From Candidatus Nanopelagicus limnes (GTDB taxonomy: Bacteria > Actinomycetota > Actinomycetes > Nanopelagicales > Nanopelagicaceae), in the NCBI RefSeq assembly GCF_002287885.2, contig NZ_CP016768.2:806001-870000 (forward strand): a stretch of DNA of 64,000 nt, read 5' to 3'. The position numbers and the translations under genes are program-made. Shown here piece by piece: positions 53,691 through 61,418 of the stretch. The notes under the pieces were generated by a model that worked only from the letters and a program-made list of their open reading frames with translations, was not told the DNA's origin and ran no database searches. Position 1 is the stretch's first letter; every line of letters begins with the position of its first letter.

Positions 53691-54899
53691 ATGAGTTATC
53701 AAGTAGAGCGAATTAGAAAAGATTTCCCCTCCCTTGATACCGGCCTTGCCTACTTTGATGGTCCTGGTGGATCTCAAGTTCCAAAAGTTGTAGGGGACGC
53801 GATAGCAAAGGCAATCACCCAACCATCATCTAACAGAGGAACTACAACTGAGTCTGAGCAAAACGCTGAAGATTGTGTTGTTGGATATCGAAGCGCTGTT
53901 GCAGACCTTCTAAATTGTGATCCAAAGGGTGTTGTTTATGGCAGAAGTTGGACTCAATTAACTTATGACTTCTCAAGAACCTTAGCTAAAAGCTGGGGGG
54001 CGGGAGATGAAATAATTGTTTCTCAATTAGATCATGATTCAAATATCAGGCCCTGGGTTCAGGCAGCAGAAGCAAAAGGTGCAACGGTTAAGTGGGCAAA
54101 AGTAAATACCCAAACCTCTGAGCTTGATACATCAAGTGTTACTGATCTACTAACTCCTAAAACAAAGTTTGTTGCGGTAACTGGTGCTTCAAATACCTTG
54201 GGAACAAAGCCTGATCTTGCAGCCATTGGCAAAGCGGTTAAGGCAAATGGGTCACTCTTTTTAGTAGATGGTGTGCACCTAACACCACACGCAGTAATTG
54301 ATTTTAAAAATATGCCAGCTGACTTTTATGGCTTCTCCTCTTATAAAATCCTTGGACCACATTGCGCCTCCTTCGTTGCAGACCCCGCACTCCTTGAAAC
54401 ATTAAGTAATGACAAATTACTGCCTTCAACCATGGTTGTTCCTGAACGCTTTGAGTTTGGCACCCTGCCTTATGAGTTAATGGCAGGAGTTAGCGCCTCC
54501 ATTGATTACCTAACTACATTAGATGATCAAGTGAGTGGCTCAAGACGTGAGCGATTGGTTAAATCTCTTAATTCACTAGAAGAGTATGAGCAATCACTCT
54601 TTGATTACATGGTTAAAGCTTTAAATAATCTGCCAGGAATTACCATCTACTCAAAGGCAAAGCATCACACACCAACTGCCTATTTTAATTTCAAGGGGGT
54701 GGATGCTGCAGATCTTTACAAGTTCATGGCTACAAAGAAGGTAAATCTGCCCGCTCATAACTTCTACGCACTTGAAGTTTCTAGAGCCTTAGGTTTAGGA
54801 GATACCGGCGCAGTTAGAGCAGGTCTTGCTCCTTACTCAACTAAGGATGATGTTGATCGCTTAATTTCTGGCTTAGAAGAGTACTTATCAAAAAAGTAA
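53691..54899 (+). CDS. Class V aminotransferase, cysteine desulfurase-like
   Basis: A 402-residue PLP enzyme. The N terminus (FPSLDTGLAYFDGPGGSQVP) and PLP lysine region (YGFSSYKILGPHCASF) match the cysteine desulfurase-like subgroup that often lacks a role in Fe-S assembly. It may be a desulfurase or lyase acting on an amino acid. It follows the proline racemase gene after 37 nt and precedes the DUF4287 gene by 5 nt, suggesting one operon. Confidence 0.82.
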   Translation: MSYQVERIRKDFPSLDTGLAYFDGPGGSQVPKVVGDAIAKAITQPSSNRGTTTESEQNAEDCVVGYRSAVADLLNCDPKGVVYGRSWTQLTYDFSRTLAKSWGAGDEIIVSQLDHDSNIRPWVQAAEAKGATVKWAKVNTQTSELDTSSVTDLLTPKTKFVAVTGASNTLGTKPDLAAIGKAVKANGSLFLVDGVHLTPHAVIDFKNMPADFYGFSSYKILGPHCASFVADPALLETLSNDKLLPSTMVVPERFEFGTLPYELMAGVSASIDYLTTLDDQVSGSRRERLVKSLNSLEEYEQSLFDYMVKALNNLPGITIYSKAKHHTPTAYFNFKGVDAADLYKFMATKKVNLPAHNFYALEVSRALGLGDTGAVRAGLAPYSTKDDVDRLISGLEEYLSKK

Positions 54900-54904
54900 T
54901 TTAG

Positions 54905-55462
54905 ATGGCAATAACAAATACTGATCGCACTTCTTACTTTCCGTTAATTGAAAAACGCTATGGCGAGAAGATGAGTTACTGGTATGCGGTAATGAAAAAG
55001 CTTGAGGGCAAGAAATACCCAGAGCAGATCGCCCACTTGAAAGAGAATTACGGCTTCTCCCAAGCCCATGCCAACGCACTTGTTATGTATTCAAGAGGAT
55101 CAAAATCAGCAGCCAGGTTTTCTTCCGTTTCTGATTACTACAAGTCATTAGATCCAAAGCAGGCAAAGTTAGTAAAGGCAATCTTTGCTGCGATAAAGAA
55201 AAAACACCCTAAGTTAACTTTGGTAATCGCTTGGAATCAACCAATGCTAAAAAGTGGTGAGAAGTATGTATTTGGCGTATCCACATCAAAAAATCATATT
55301 TCAATTGCGCCTTGGAGTGAGAAGGTATTAAAGAAATTTGCCCCTGAATTTAAGGAGTATCGAGTTACTAAAAAGACAATTGCACTTCCTAATGATTGGA
55401 AGGTAGATCAGAAATTACTTTGCGATATGGTCGCTGCTGGAGTTAAAGAAAAATCAATCTAA
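54905..55462 (+). CDS. DUF4287 and DUF1801-like two-domain protein
   Basis: A 185-residue protein. The N-terminal part (about 1-70; YFPLIEKRYGEKMSYWYAVM, HLKENYGFSQAHANALV) matches DUF4287, and the C-terminal part (about 75-180; IAWNQPMLKSGEKYVFGV) resembles DUF1801/YdhG-like domains. The biochemical role of either is not known. It follows the aminotransferase gene closely and overlaps the convergent SDR gene by 9 nt. Confidence 0.75.
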   Translation: MAITNTDRTSYFPLIEKRYGEKMSYWYAVMKKLEGKKYPEQIAHLKENYGFSQAHANALVMYSRGSKSAARFSSVSDYYKSLDPKQAKLVKAIFAAIKKKHPKLTLVIAWNQPMLKSGEKYVFGVSTSKNHISIAPWSEKVLKKFAPEFKEYRVTKKTIALPNDWKVDQKLLCDMVAAGVKEKSI

Positions 55463-56047
55463 TTTATAGATCTGACCAGTCTGCTTTCCTAAAATAGATT
55501 TCACGTAGGCATCGGCCACAGATTGGGCGCCCACCTGGTGGTAGCCAGGAAATGATGCGTGGTAACTAGTGGCTTCAACTAATACATTTGGGCTAACTGT
55601 ATTAATTCGCAATCCTCTTGGCAGATCAATGGCAGCAGCTAATGTGAAGGATTCAATTGCGCCATTTGCTAAGGCTGCAACTGAGCCAGATGGAATTGGA
55701 TCCCTTGCTAATACCCCGGTCATAAGTGTGAATGAGCCATTATCATTTAAGAAGTTAATACCTGCTCTTACCAATTCAACTTGGCCTAATGCTTTATCTT
55801 TAAATCCCGTTAAGTAATCTTCATAGGTTAGCTCTGCTACTGGTTTAAACGCCACCTTGCCAATACAGGAAGCAACAGCATCAACCTTGCCCACCTTTTC
55901 ATACATCGCCTTAATTGAGGCAGGATCTTTAACATCTACTGGGATCTGGGTAGTTCTAGAGACGCCAATTACTGTGCCATGTTTGCTTAATGTTTTTGCC
56001 ACATAGGAGCCGATAAGGCCAGTTGAGCCAACTACTAAAAATTTCAT
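55454..56047 (-). CDS. Short-chain dehydrogenase (atypical, short)
   Basis: A 197-residue SDR with VVGSTGLIGSYVAKTLSKHG at the N terminus, resembling the Rossmann motif of a short SDR subgroup with missing C-terminal extension. The TGVLARDPIPSGS segment holds the serine, while a clear YxxxK is not obvious (Ala-rich helix follows). Substrate unknown. Confidence 0.72.
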   Translation of the reverse strand: MKFLVVGSTGLIGSYVAKTLSKHGTVIGVSRTTQIPVDVKDPASIKAMYEKVGKVDAVASCIGKVAFKPVAELTYEDYLTGFKDKALGQVELVRAGINFLNDNGSFTLMTGVLARDPIPSGSVAALANGAIESFTLAAAIDLPRGLRINTVSPNVLVEATSYHASFPGYHQVGAQSVADAYVKSILGKQTGQIYKLD

Positions 56048-56225
56048 AAATACTCCCTAGGTGAAGCTGAGTTGATAAGCCTAACCAAATCACCTCAAAT
56101 TGGGTAGTTATTCACCTGTTATTTACAAAGGCTGATGATTGTTAGTTATTACAAACATTAGGTGAACGCTGTGCGCTTTTATCTTCATCAAGAGTTTGAG
56201 CAGTGATAAGAAAAAAACAGCACTT

Positions 56226-56253
56226 AGTTAACTTGGCAAGAGTTAACTCACCT
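56226..56253 (+). promoter_or_regulatory. Direct repeats upstream of the PhoX gene
   Basis: AGTTAAC occurs at 56226-56232 and 56241-56247, a 15-bp period, followed by TCACCT (56248-56253). TCACCT also occurs elsewhere in this 282-nt gap. Direct repeats are the usual form of Pho regulator sites in actinobacteria, so this may be a phosphate-control site, but the match to a published consensus is not exact. I saw nothing else clear in the gap. Confidence 0.35.
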
Positions 56254-56329
56254 CAACTTCCCTTCTGGTGATTAGCAAATCACTTGAATTAATTTATTTA
56301 AAAACTACTCAAGATAAGGGTGATAAATC

Positions 56330-57925
56330 ATTAAACTATCAAAGAATCTCAGATTTAAATCAGTATTGATAATCTCAACGCTTTCACTATTTTCAACAAT
56401 TTTGCCAGCAAATGCAGCTGCTGGCATTACCTATATGGAGCCAGTAGCAAGTGGAGTAAGCCTTGATCCATTTGCTACCGCAGGTGATTCAGTCGGTGGC
56501 TATCTAATTGGTGGCATCCCAGATGGCATGGGTGTTATTCCAGTTAATGGCAAGCTTCGTGTATTAACAAATCATGAGTGGAGCAATTCAAATCCAATTG
56601 CAGCAGCTCGTGCTTCAACAGCTGGCATGACAACTGCCTCATATGTGAGTGAAATGCATTATGACTTAAAGAAGAAAACAGTTGTTGCTGGTAAAGATTT
56701 TATGGAGTGGATTGAATGGTATGACTACCAGGATAATAAATTTGGTGTTGTGCCAACTGCGCCAGCTGGTGCAGCCTTGGTTGACCAGTACGGTTCACAA
56801 GCTCACTCATATCTAATTAACCGCTTCTGTTCTTCAACTTTGGCAGATGCTGGTGAGTTTTATAACAAGAAGACAGGCGCTGGATACAAAGGTGCTGTTT
56901 ATCTAACTGGTGAAGAAGGCGGAGATGAATCTCGCGGCTTTGCTGGAAATCAAGATGGTCAGTTTGTTCAGGTTCCTGGCTTTGGTTTAGCTGCTTGGGA
57001 AACTTTTGTTAACGCACCAACTACCTCAAATGCCACAGTAGTAATGGGTAATGAGGATGGCGCAGCAACTGATAGCCAACTATTTATGTATGCCGGCACC
57101 AAGACAAAAACTGGTGAGTGGTATGAAAAAGCAGGCCTTACAAACGGCAAGCTTTATGTGATGGCAAGTGATGTGTTAAATGACAACGCTTTCCGCGCTA
57201 AGTATGCCAAGGGCGTTCCAGCTCCTGCATCATTTAAGGAGATTGACTATAAGCAAAATGGTAAGTTACAAAATGATAAAGCTCGTGAATTGGGAATGAC
57301 CCTAGCTCGAGTTGAAGATGGTCATTTTGATCCTAACAAGCCTAATGATTACTACTTCGTAACGACTGAATCAAATAAGGATCCAAAGGCAACTGCTCCA
57401 AATCCTGCAACTCCAACTGTTACCCGTGACGGTGGCGCACTTTGGAGATTACGGTTTGTTGATGTTAACAATCCAAACAAGGGTGCAAGTTTGACTATGT
57501 TGTTAGATGGATCTGAGGAACCATACCTATCAAAGCCAGATAACATCGTGGTCGATGATGCTGGAAATGTCTTGATTCAAGAAGATCCAGGTAATAACGC
57601 ACACATTGCACGAGTTGTTTCCTATCGAATTTCAGATGGAAAATTAGCAACTATTGCAAAATTTAAAGATACCTACTTTAACTCAGCAAACACAACAACC
57701 TTTATCACTCAAGATGAAGAGTCAAGTGGAATTGTTGATGTTACTTCATACCTTCGAACTGGTAAGAGTGATAAGGCTAAGTACTACATGATGGTTGCAC
57801 AGATTCACGCAACTCCTGCTAAATCACGTCCAGATCTAAATCCAGCACCAGCTGATATTGCAAATGCAATAGAGGGTGGTCAGTGGTATGTAATGAAGAT
57901 CAATGATTGGAGCAGTATCTACTAA
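56330..57925 (+). CDS. PhoX-type (DUF839) secreted phosphatase, apparent ATT start
   Basis: A 531-residue exported protein. The N-terminal signal sequence (basic KLSKNLRFK, hydrophobic core SVLIISTLSLF, cleavage near ANAAA) is complete only if translation begins at ATT 56330; the frame is closed by TAA at 56324-56326. AAGGGTG lies about 8 nt before this ATT. A TTG at 56366 would leave a shortened signal peptide. The mature part has GVIPVNGKLRVLTNHEWSNS, ARVEDGHFD and KPDNIVVDDAGNVLIQEDPG, typical of the PhoX/DUF839 family, which cleave phosphate esters. Probably for phosphorus scavenging. Confidence 0.82.
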   Translation: MKLSKNLRFKSVLIISTLSLFSTILPANAAAGITYMEPVASGVSLDPFATAGDSVGGYLIGGIPDGMGVIPVNGKLRVLTNHEWSNSNPIAAARASTAGMTTASYVSEMHYDLKKKTVVAGKDFMEWIEWYDYQDNKFGVVPTAPAGAALVDQYGSQAHSYLINRFCSSTLADAGEFYNKKTGAGYKGAVYLTGEEGGDESRGFAGNQDGQFVQVPGFGLAAWETFVNAPTTSNATVVMGNEDGAATDSQLFMYAGTKTKTGEWYEKAGLTNGKLYVMASDVLNDNAFRAKYAKGVPAPASFKEIDYKQNGKLQNDKARELGMTLARVEDGHFDPNKPNDYYFVTTESNKDPKATAPNPATPTVTRDGGALWRLRFVDVNNPNKGASLTMLLDGSEEPYLSKPDNIVVDDAGNVLIQEDPGNNAHIARVVSYRISDGKLATIAKFKDTYFNSANTTTFITQDEESSGIVDVTSYLRTGKSDKAKYYMMVAQIHATPAKSRPDLNPAPADIANAIEGGQWYVMKINDWSSIY

Positions 57926-57937
57926 AAGAAAAATAAC

Positions 57938-58041
57938 TTTAGGGCCATATCTGATCAACCCTAAAAAGATTACTCTTTCCTAGGGAGTAATCATTTAAAA
58001 ACCCTAAGGTAGGGACCCCTTCCACCTACCTTAGGGTTTTT
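57938..58041. terminator. Three consecutive hairpins with a 17-pair bidirectional terminator
   Basis: After the PhoX stop: TTTAGGG/CCCTAAA (57938-57965), GATTACTC/GAGTAATC (57968-57992), then a perfect 17-pair stem AAAAACCCTAAGGTAGG/CCTACCTTAGGGTTTTT (57997-58041) with T tracts usable from either side. It separates the PhoX gene from the convergent secreted protein. Confidence 0.85.
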
Positions 58042-58091
58042 CCTTAAGCACAATTAGTTCCATAAAAGAGCCTAGGTATTTACAGAGTCTG

Positions 58092-58844
58092 TCAGCCAAC
58101 AAGTGCTTGAGTAATTAAGCCACTTTTAATCGTAACGGTTACTCGATCTAATCGATAATCTCTTGTGAGGGCAAACATCTGATCATCTTCTTGGCCAATT
58201 CGATACTGCCAACCTAAGTTTGTAGCGCAGTTTTGCGCACTCTCTTTTTTCATTCCAACTAAGCTTTCAGCATAAGCTTGCAAGATCATTGGCTCACCCA
58301 TTGGTTTATCCCAATCAGGACAGGTGGCAGATGTTAACACTTCACCAAAGGTTTCCTTACTTCCGACCGCAACTGTAATTGCCGCTTTTGCCTTTGATTG
58401 CAATGTGAATTTGTAGATTCCATCAACTGCAGTTTGAGAAAATCTTGCTAAATACAGGTAATTGGTTTTGCCATATGTCTCATAGAATCTACTACGTTCA
58501 GTAAATTTGATTACTGTTTTTTTGCCAGATGGATCAGTAATTGTGGCAACTGGTAATTTGTTGTTTGCTAACTTATTTTCGGGCGCTCTATCCATTATTA
58601 GGTACTCAAAATTTACTAACTCACCTGCCTTTAGTGACGCACGAAAACCTTGGGTTTGATTTGCCTTAGTAAAATTTGCTCTGATCGCAAAAGAGATAGT
58701 GCCATCAACCAAGATTGGACCCTTATCGGGATTTGAATTTGCATTTGTTAGTGAGACTGGTTGGTGGGCAATAGCTGGGCTTAAATTTACGCCAACAAAT
58801 ACAAAAGCAAGGAGTGAACCAACTACTTTGCTCTTGATGCTCAT
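58092..58844 (-). CDS. Secreted protein of unknown function
   Basis: A 250-residue protein with an N-terminal signal peptide (hydrophobic SLLAFVFVGVNL, cleavage after AIA). The mature region appears beta-rich, with segments such as GTISFAIRANFT and VDGIYKFTLQSKAKAAITVAVG, perhaps an Ig- or jelly-roll-like fold. No family is recognised. It is divergent from the following plus-strand operon and shares the bidirectional terminator with the PhoX gene. Confidence 0.65.
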   Translation of the reverse strand: MSIKSKVVGSLLAFVFVGVNLSPAIAHQPVSLTNANSNPDKGPILVDGTISFAIRANFTKANQTQGFRASLKAGELVNFEYLIMDRAPENKLANNKLPVATITDPSGKKTVIKFTERSRFYETYGKTNYLYLARFSQTAVDGIYKFTLQSKAKAAITVAVGSKETFGEVLTSATCPDWDKPMGEPMILQAYAESLVGMKKESAQNCATNLGWQYRIGQEDDQMFALTRDYRLDRVTVTIKSGLITQALVG

Positions 58845-58948
58845 TTGGAGATTAAACCACAGTAAGTTTAAAAATTTGTGTGAGATAGGGCTGTATAAAT
58901 CTTAAATAGGGCATTGCCATTACCAATCTGCAGGCGTAGGTTTGCCAT

Positions 58949-59326
58949 ATGTACCAACACGGAGTTAAACAAACCTTAAAGGCAGGAAGTGCTGTCTTTG
59001 GAGCTTCGGCGATCTTTCTTCTTATCGCACCCAAACTTTTCTTAGATCTGCTAGATCTAGAAAGTAATGATCAGATGGTTTGGTCAATGCGAATGATTGC
59101 GATCACTTTATTTGCCTTAGCTGGAAATATGTGGCAAAACTCAAAGCTAACTAATAACGCCGCAGCGTTAAAGTTTGTTGGAAGAGTTATGTTCTTAGCA
59201 GCTGCATCCCTTGGCTTTTTAACAATCTTTATTCCCTCAACCCTTACCCCCTTTGCAATTGGATATGCAGTGATCGGCTTTGGCTTTGCCATTTCCTATC
59301 TGATCAATCTCATCAAAAAACCTTAA
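58949..59326 (+). CDS. Membrane protein with four TM helices
   Basis: A 125-residue protein with four hydrophobic segments (about 10-30, 44-62, 76-92, 97-119). No family is recognised with certainty. It precedes the DUF2256-photolyase genes on the same strand by 21 nt and may be co-transcribed with them. Confidence 0.65.
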   Translation: MYQHGVKQTLKAGSAVFGASAIFLLIAPKLFLDLLDLESNDQMVWSMRMIAITLFALAGNMWQNSKLTNNAAALKFVGRVMFLAAASLGFLTIFIPSTLTPFAIGYAVIGFGFAISYLINLIKKP

Positions 59327-59347
59327 CCAAACCCCTACCATTGGCCT

Positions 59348-59482
59348 ATGCGGGCTAAGATAAAAAATGGTTTTAAACCAAAGGTTTGTGTTACCTGCAA
59401 CTTAGAGTTTGAGTGGCGCAAAAAGTGGGCAAAAAATTGGGAGAATGTTAAGTACTGCTCCAAAAAATGTGGTGGTAAGTGA
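59348..59482 (+). CDS. DUF2256 small zinc-ribbon-like protein
   Basis: A 44-residue protein too short for most gene finders. It carries the DUF2256 pattern: [16 protein letters not shown] followed by [10 protein letters not shown], giving two CxxC-type pairs (C14, C17, C37, C41). Its stop codon overlaps the photolyase GTG start as GTGA. DUF2256 genes are commonly found beside Fe-S photolyases, which supports the call. Function not known, perhaps in cluster or cofactor handling. Confidence 0.85.
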   Translation: MRAKIKNGFKPKVCVTCNLEFEWRKKWAKNWENVKYCSKKCGGK

Positions 59483-60951
59483 AGCGCATTATCTATGTCA
59501 GCCATGATCAATTAAATGCAAAGTACGGCGCGCTAAAAGGAGCTGATCCAAAAGAGGATCTAATTGTTTTGGTTGAGAGCGCCCGAATGCTCACCCCAGA
59601 GTTTGGTAGCAAGGTAAGGCTTTATTTTTTGTTATCGAGCGCTGCCCACTTTGTTAAATCATTACAAGATGATGGCTATACCGTTATTTATCAAAAAGGC
59701 GCCACCACAGTTGATGGTTTAAATGAGGTGCAGGAGAAGTACCCAGGCCTACCAATAATTGCTGCTACTCCATCCTCCTTTAGATTAAAACAATCACTAT
59801 CTGATTTTGGCGTTACCTTCGTTGAAAATGATTTCTTCCTTACTCCCCGTGCATTATTTGATCAATGGGCAGGTGGGCAAAAGAGTTATCTAATGGAAAC
59901 TTTTTATCGCGCCCAGCGGCTTCGATTAAATGTTTTAGTTGAAGATTCAAAGCCGGTAGGAGGAGCGTGGAATTTTGATAAGGAGAACCGCTCACCACTT
60001 CCAAAAGGTTATGAATTTCCGCCCTACCTTGAACACAAGATCGATGAGATTGATATCAAGATTGCAGCAGAGCTTGGCATTAAGCCAGTAAGCAGCTGGG
60101 CAACTACAAGGGACGGTGCTAAAAAAGCTTTAAAGAACTTCCTTGATAATCACTTTGCTCAGTTTGGTCCATATGAGGATGCAATGACTGTTGATAATTG
60201 GGCGCTGCACCATTCACTACTTTCACCCTATATAAATAACGGCTTACTACACCCATCTGAAGTTTTAGATGCTGCCATTAAAAGATTTGAAAAAGGTGAT
60301 ATTCCAATCGCCTCTGCTGAAGGCTTTATTAGGCAGATTATTGGCTGGCGGGAGTATGTAAATGGAATGTATTGGTATTTGGGGCAAGATTACAAAGAGT
60401 TAAATCACCTAAATGCAAGGATGAAATTGCTTCCTCTATTTGAGGATTCAAGTAAGACAAAAATGAATTGCATTAAAAGTAATTTAGAGGATATTCAAAC
60501 CCGCGGTTGGGTTCACCATATCCCCCGACTTATGTTGCTGAGTAATTTAGCTCTTATTACTGGCACTAATCCACAAGAGTTTCTAGCTTGGATGAGGCGA
60601 GTATTTATTGATGCTACCGACTGGGTAATGGTGCCAAATGTAATTGGTATGGGTGTGCATGCTGATAATGGTGTGATGATGACAAAGCCATATGCAGCAG
60701 GTGGTGCTTATATTTCTAAGATGAGTAATTACTGCAAAGGATGTGTTTATGATCCAAAACTTAGAACTGGGGATAATGCCTGCCCCTTCACAACCTTGTA
60801 TTGGGATTTCCTGGATCGAAACCAGGAGGAGTTTGTCGGAAATCACCGGATGGCCCAGCAATTATTTGGAATTAAAAGATTAAAGGATATGCCAGAGGTT
60901 AGAAAAAGAGCGCAAGAGGTCTTAGCTGGATTAGGTAAGGGTCTAATCTAA
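59479..60951 (+). CDS. Fe-S bacterial photolyase (PhrB/CryPro type)
   Basis: A 490-residue cryptochrome/photolyase-family protein of the iron-sulfur bacterial branch. The four cluster cysteines are C331, C419, C422 and C435, with the same spacing (88, 3, 13) as in Agrobacterium PhrB. FAD-binding helical motifs are [19 protein letters not shown] and [12 protein letters not shown]. Enzymes of this branch repair UV-made (6-4) photoproducts using light. Start is GTG 59479-59481, overlapping the DUF2256 stop. Ends 5 nt before tspO. Confidence 0.95.
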   Translation: MKRIIYVSHDQLNAKYGALKGADPKEDLIVLVESARMLTPEFGSKVRLYFLLSSAAHFVKSLQDDGYTVIYQKGATTVDGLNEVQEKYPGLPIIAATPSSFRLKQSLSDFGVTFVENDFFLTPRALFDQWAGGQKSYLMETFYRAQRLRLNVLVEDSKPVGGAWNFDKENRSPLPKGYEFPPYLEHKIDEIDIKIAAELGIKPVSSWATTRDGAKKALKNFLDNHFAQFGPYEDAMTVDNWALHHSLLSPYINNGLLHPSEVLDAAIKRFEKGDIPIASAEGFIRQIIGWREYVNGMYWYLGQDYKELNHLNARMKLLPLFEDSSKTKMNCIKSNLEDIQTRGWVHHIPRLMLLSNLALITGTNPQEFLAWMRRVFIDATDWVMVPNVIGMGVHADNGVMMTKPYAAGGAYISKMSNYCKGCVYDPKLRTGDNACPFTTLYWDFLDRNQEEFVGNHRMAQQLFGIKRLKDMPEVRKRAQEVLAGLGKGLI

Positions 60952-60956
60952 TCACT

Positions 60957-61418
60957 ATGAAAACATTACTTTCAGTAATTGGTGTTGGCCTTGTTTTTGT
61001 CTATGTAATTGGTTCAGGGCTTTGGGTGAACACCGGTGATGGTTGGTATCGCTCACTTAATCAACCAAGTTGGCAGCCACCTGATTTCATCTTTGGTTTA
61101 ATCTGGCCATATAACTTTATTATTTTAGGCTTTGCCAGTGTTTATGTGGCAAATAGATTAAGTACTGCAAATGCCATTATTTACCTTTCAATTTTCGCAC
61201 TCTCTGTTGCTTGCGCACTCACCTGGGCTTTTCAGTTCTATCGACCACATAATTTATATGCTGCATCCATTGCACTTTGCTTTGTAGCGCTTTTAACCCT
61301 GCCAATGCTTTACTTTATCTATCAAGCATCAATTCCATTATTTTTTGCAGTAATTCCATACCAACTCTGGGTAATTACTGCTAGTTATTTAAGCACTACC
61401 TACGCCCGTCTTAATTAG
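60957..61418 (+). CDS. tspO: TspO/MBR-family tryptophan-rich sensory protein
   Basis: A 153-residue membrane protein with five hydrophobic segments. The family signature WYRSLNQPSWQPPDFIFGLI and the C-terminal IPYQLWVITASYLSTTYARLN split in order are seen. TspO proteins bind porphyrins and respond to light and oxygen stress. Here it follows the photolyase gene, which favours a light-stress role. It converges with the DnaE gene, overlapping by 8 nt. Confidence 0.9.
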   Translation: MKTLLSVIGVGLVFVYVIGSGLWVNTGDGWYRSLNQPSWQPPDFIFGLIWPYNFIILGFASVYVANRLSTANAIIYLSIFALSVACALTWAFQFYRPHNLYAASIALCFVALLTLPMLYFIYQASIPLFFAVIPYQLWVITASYLSTTYARLN

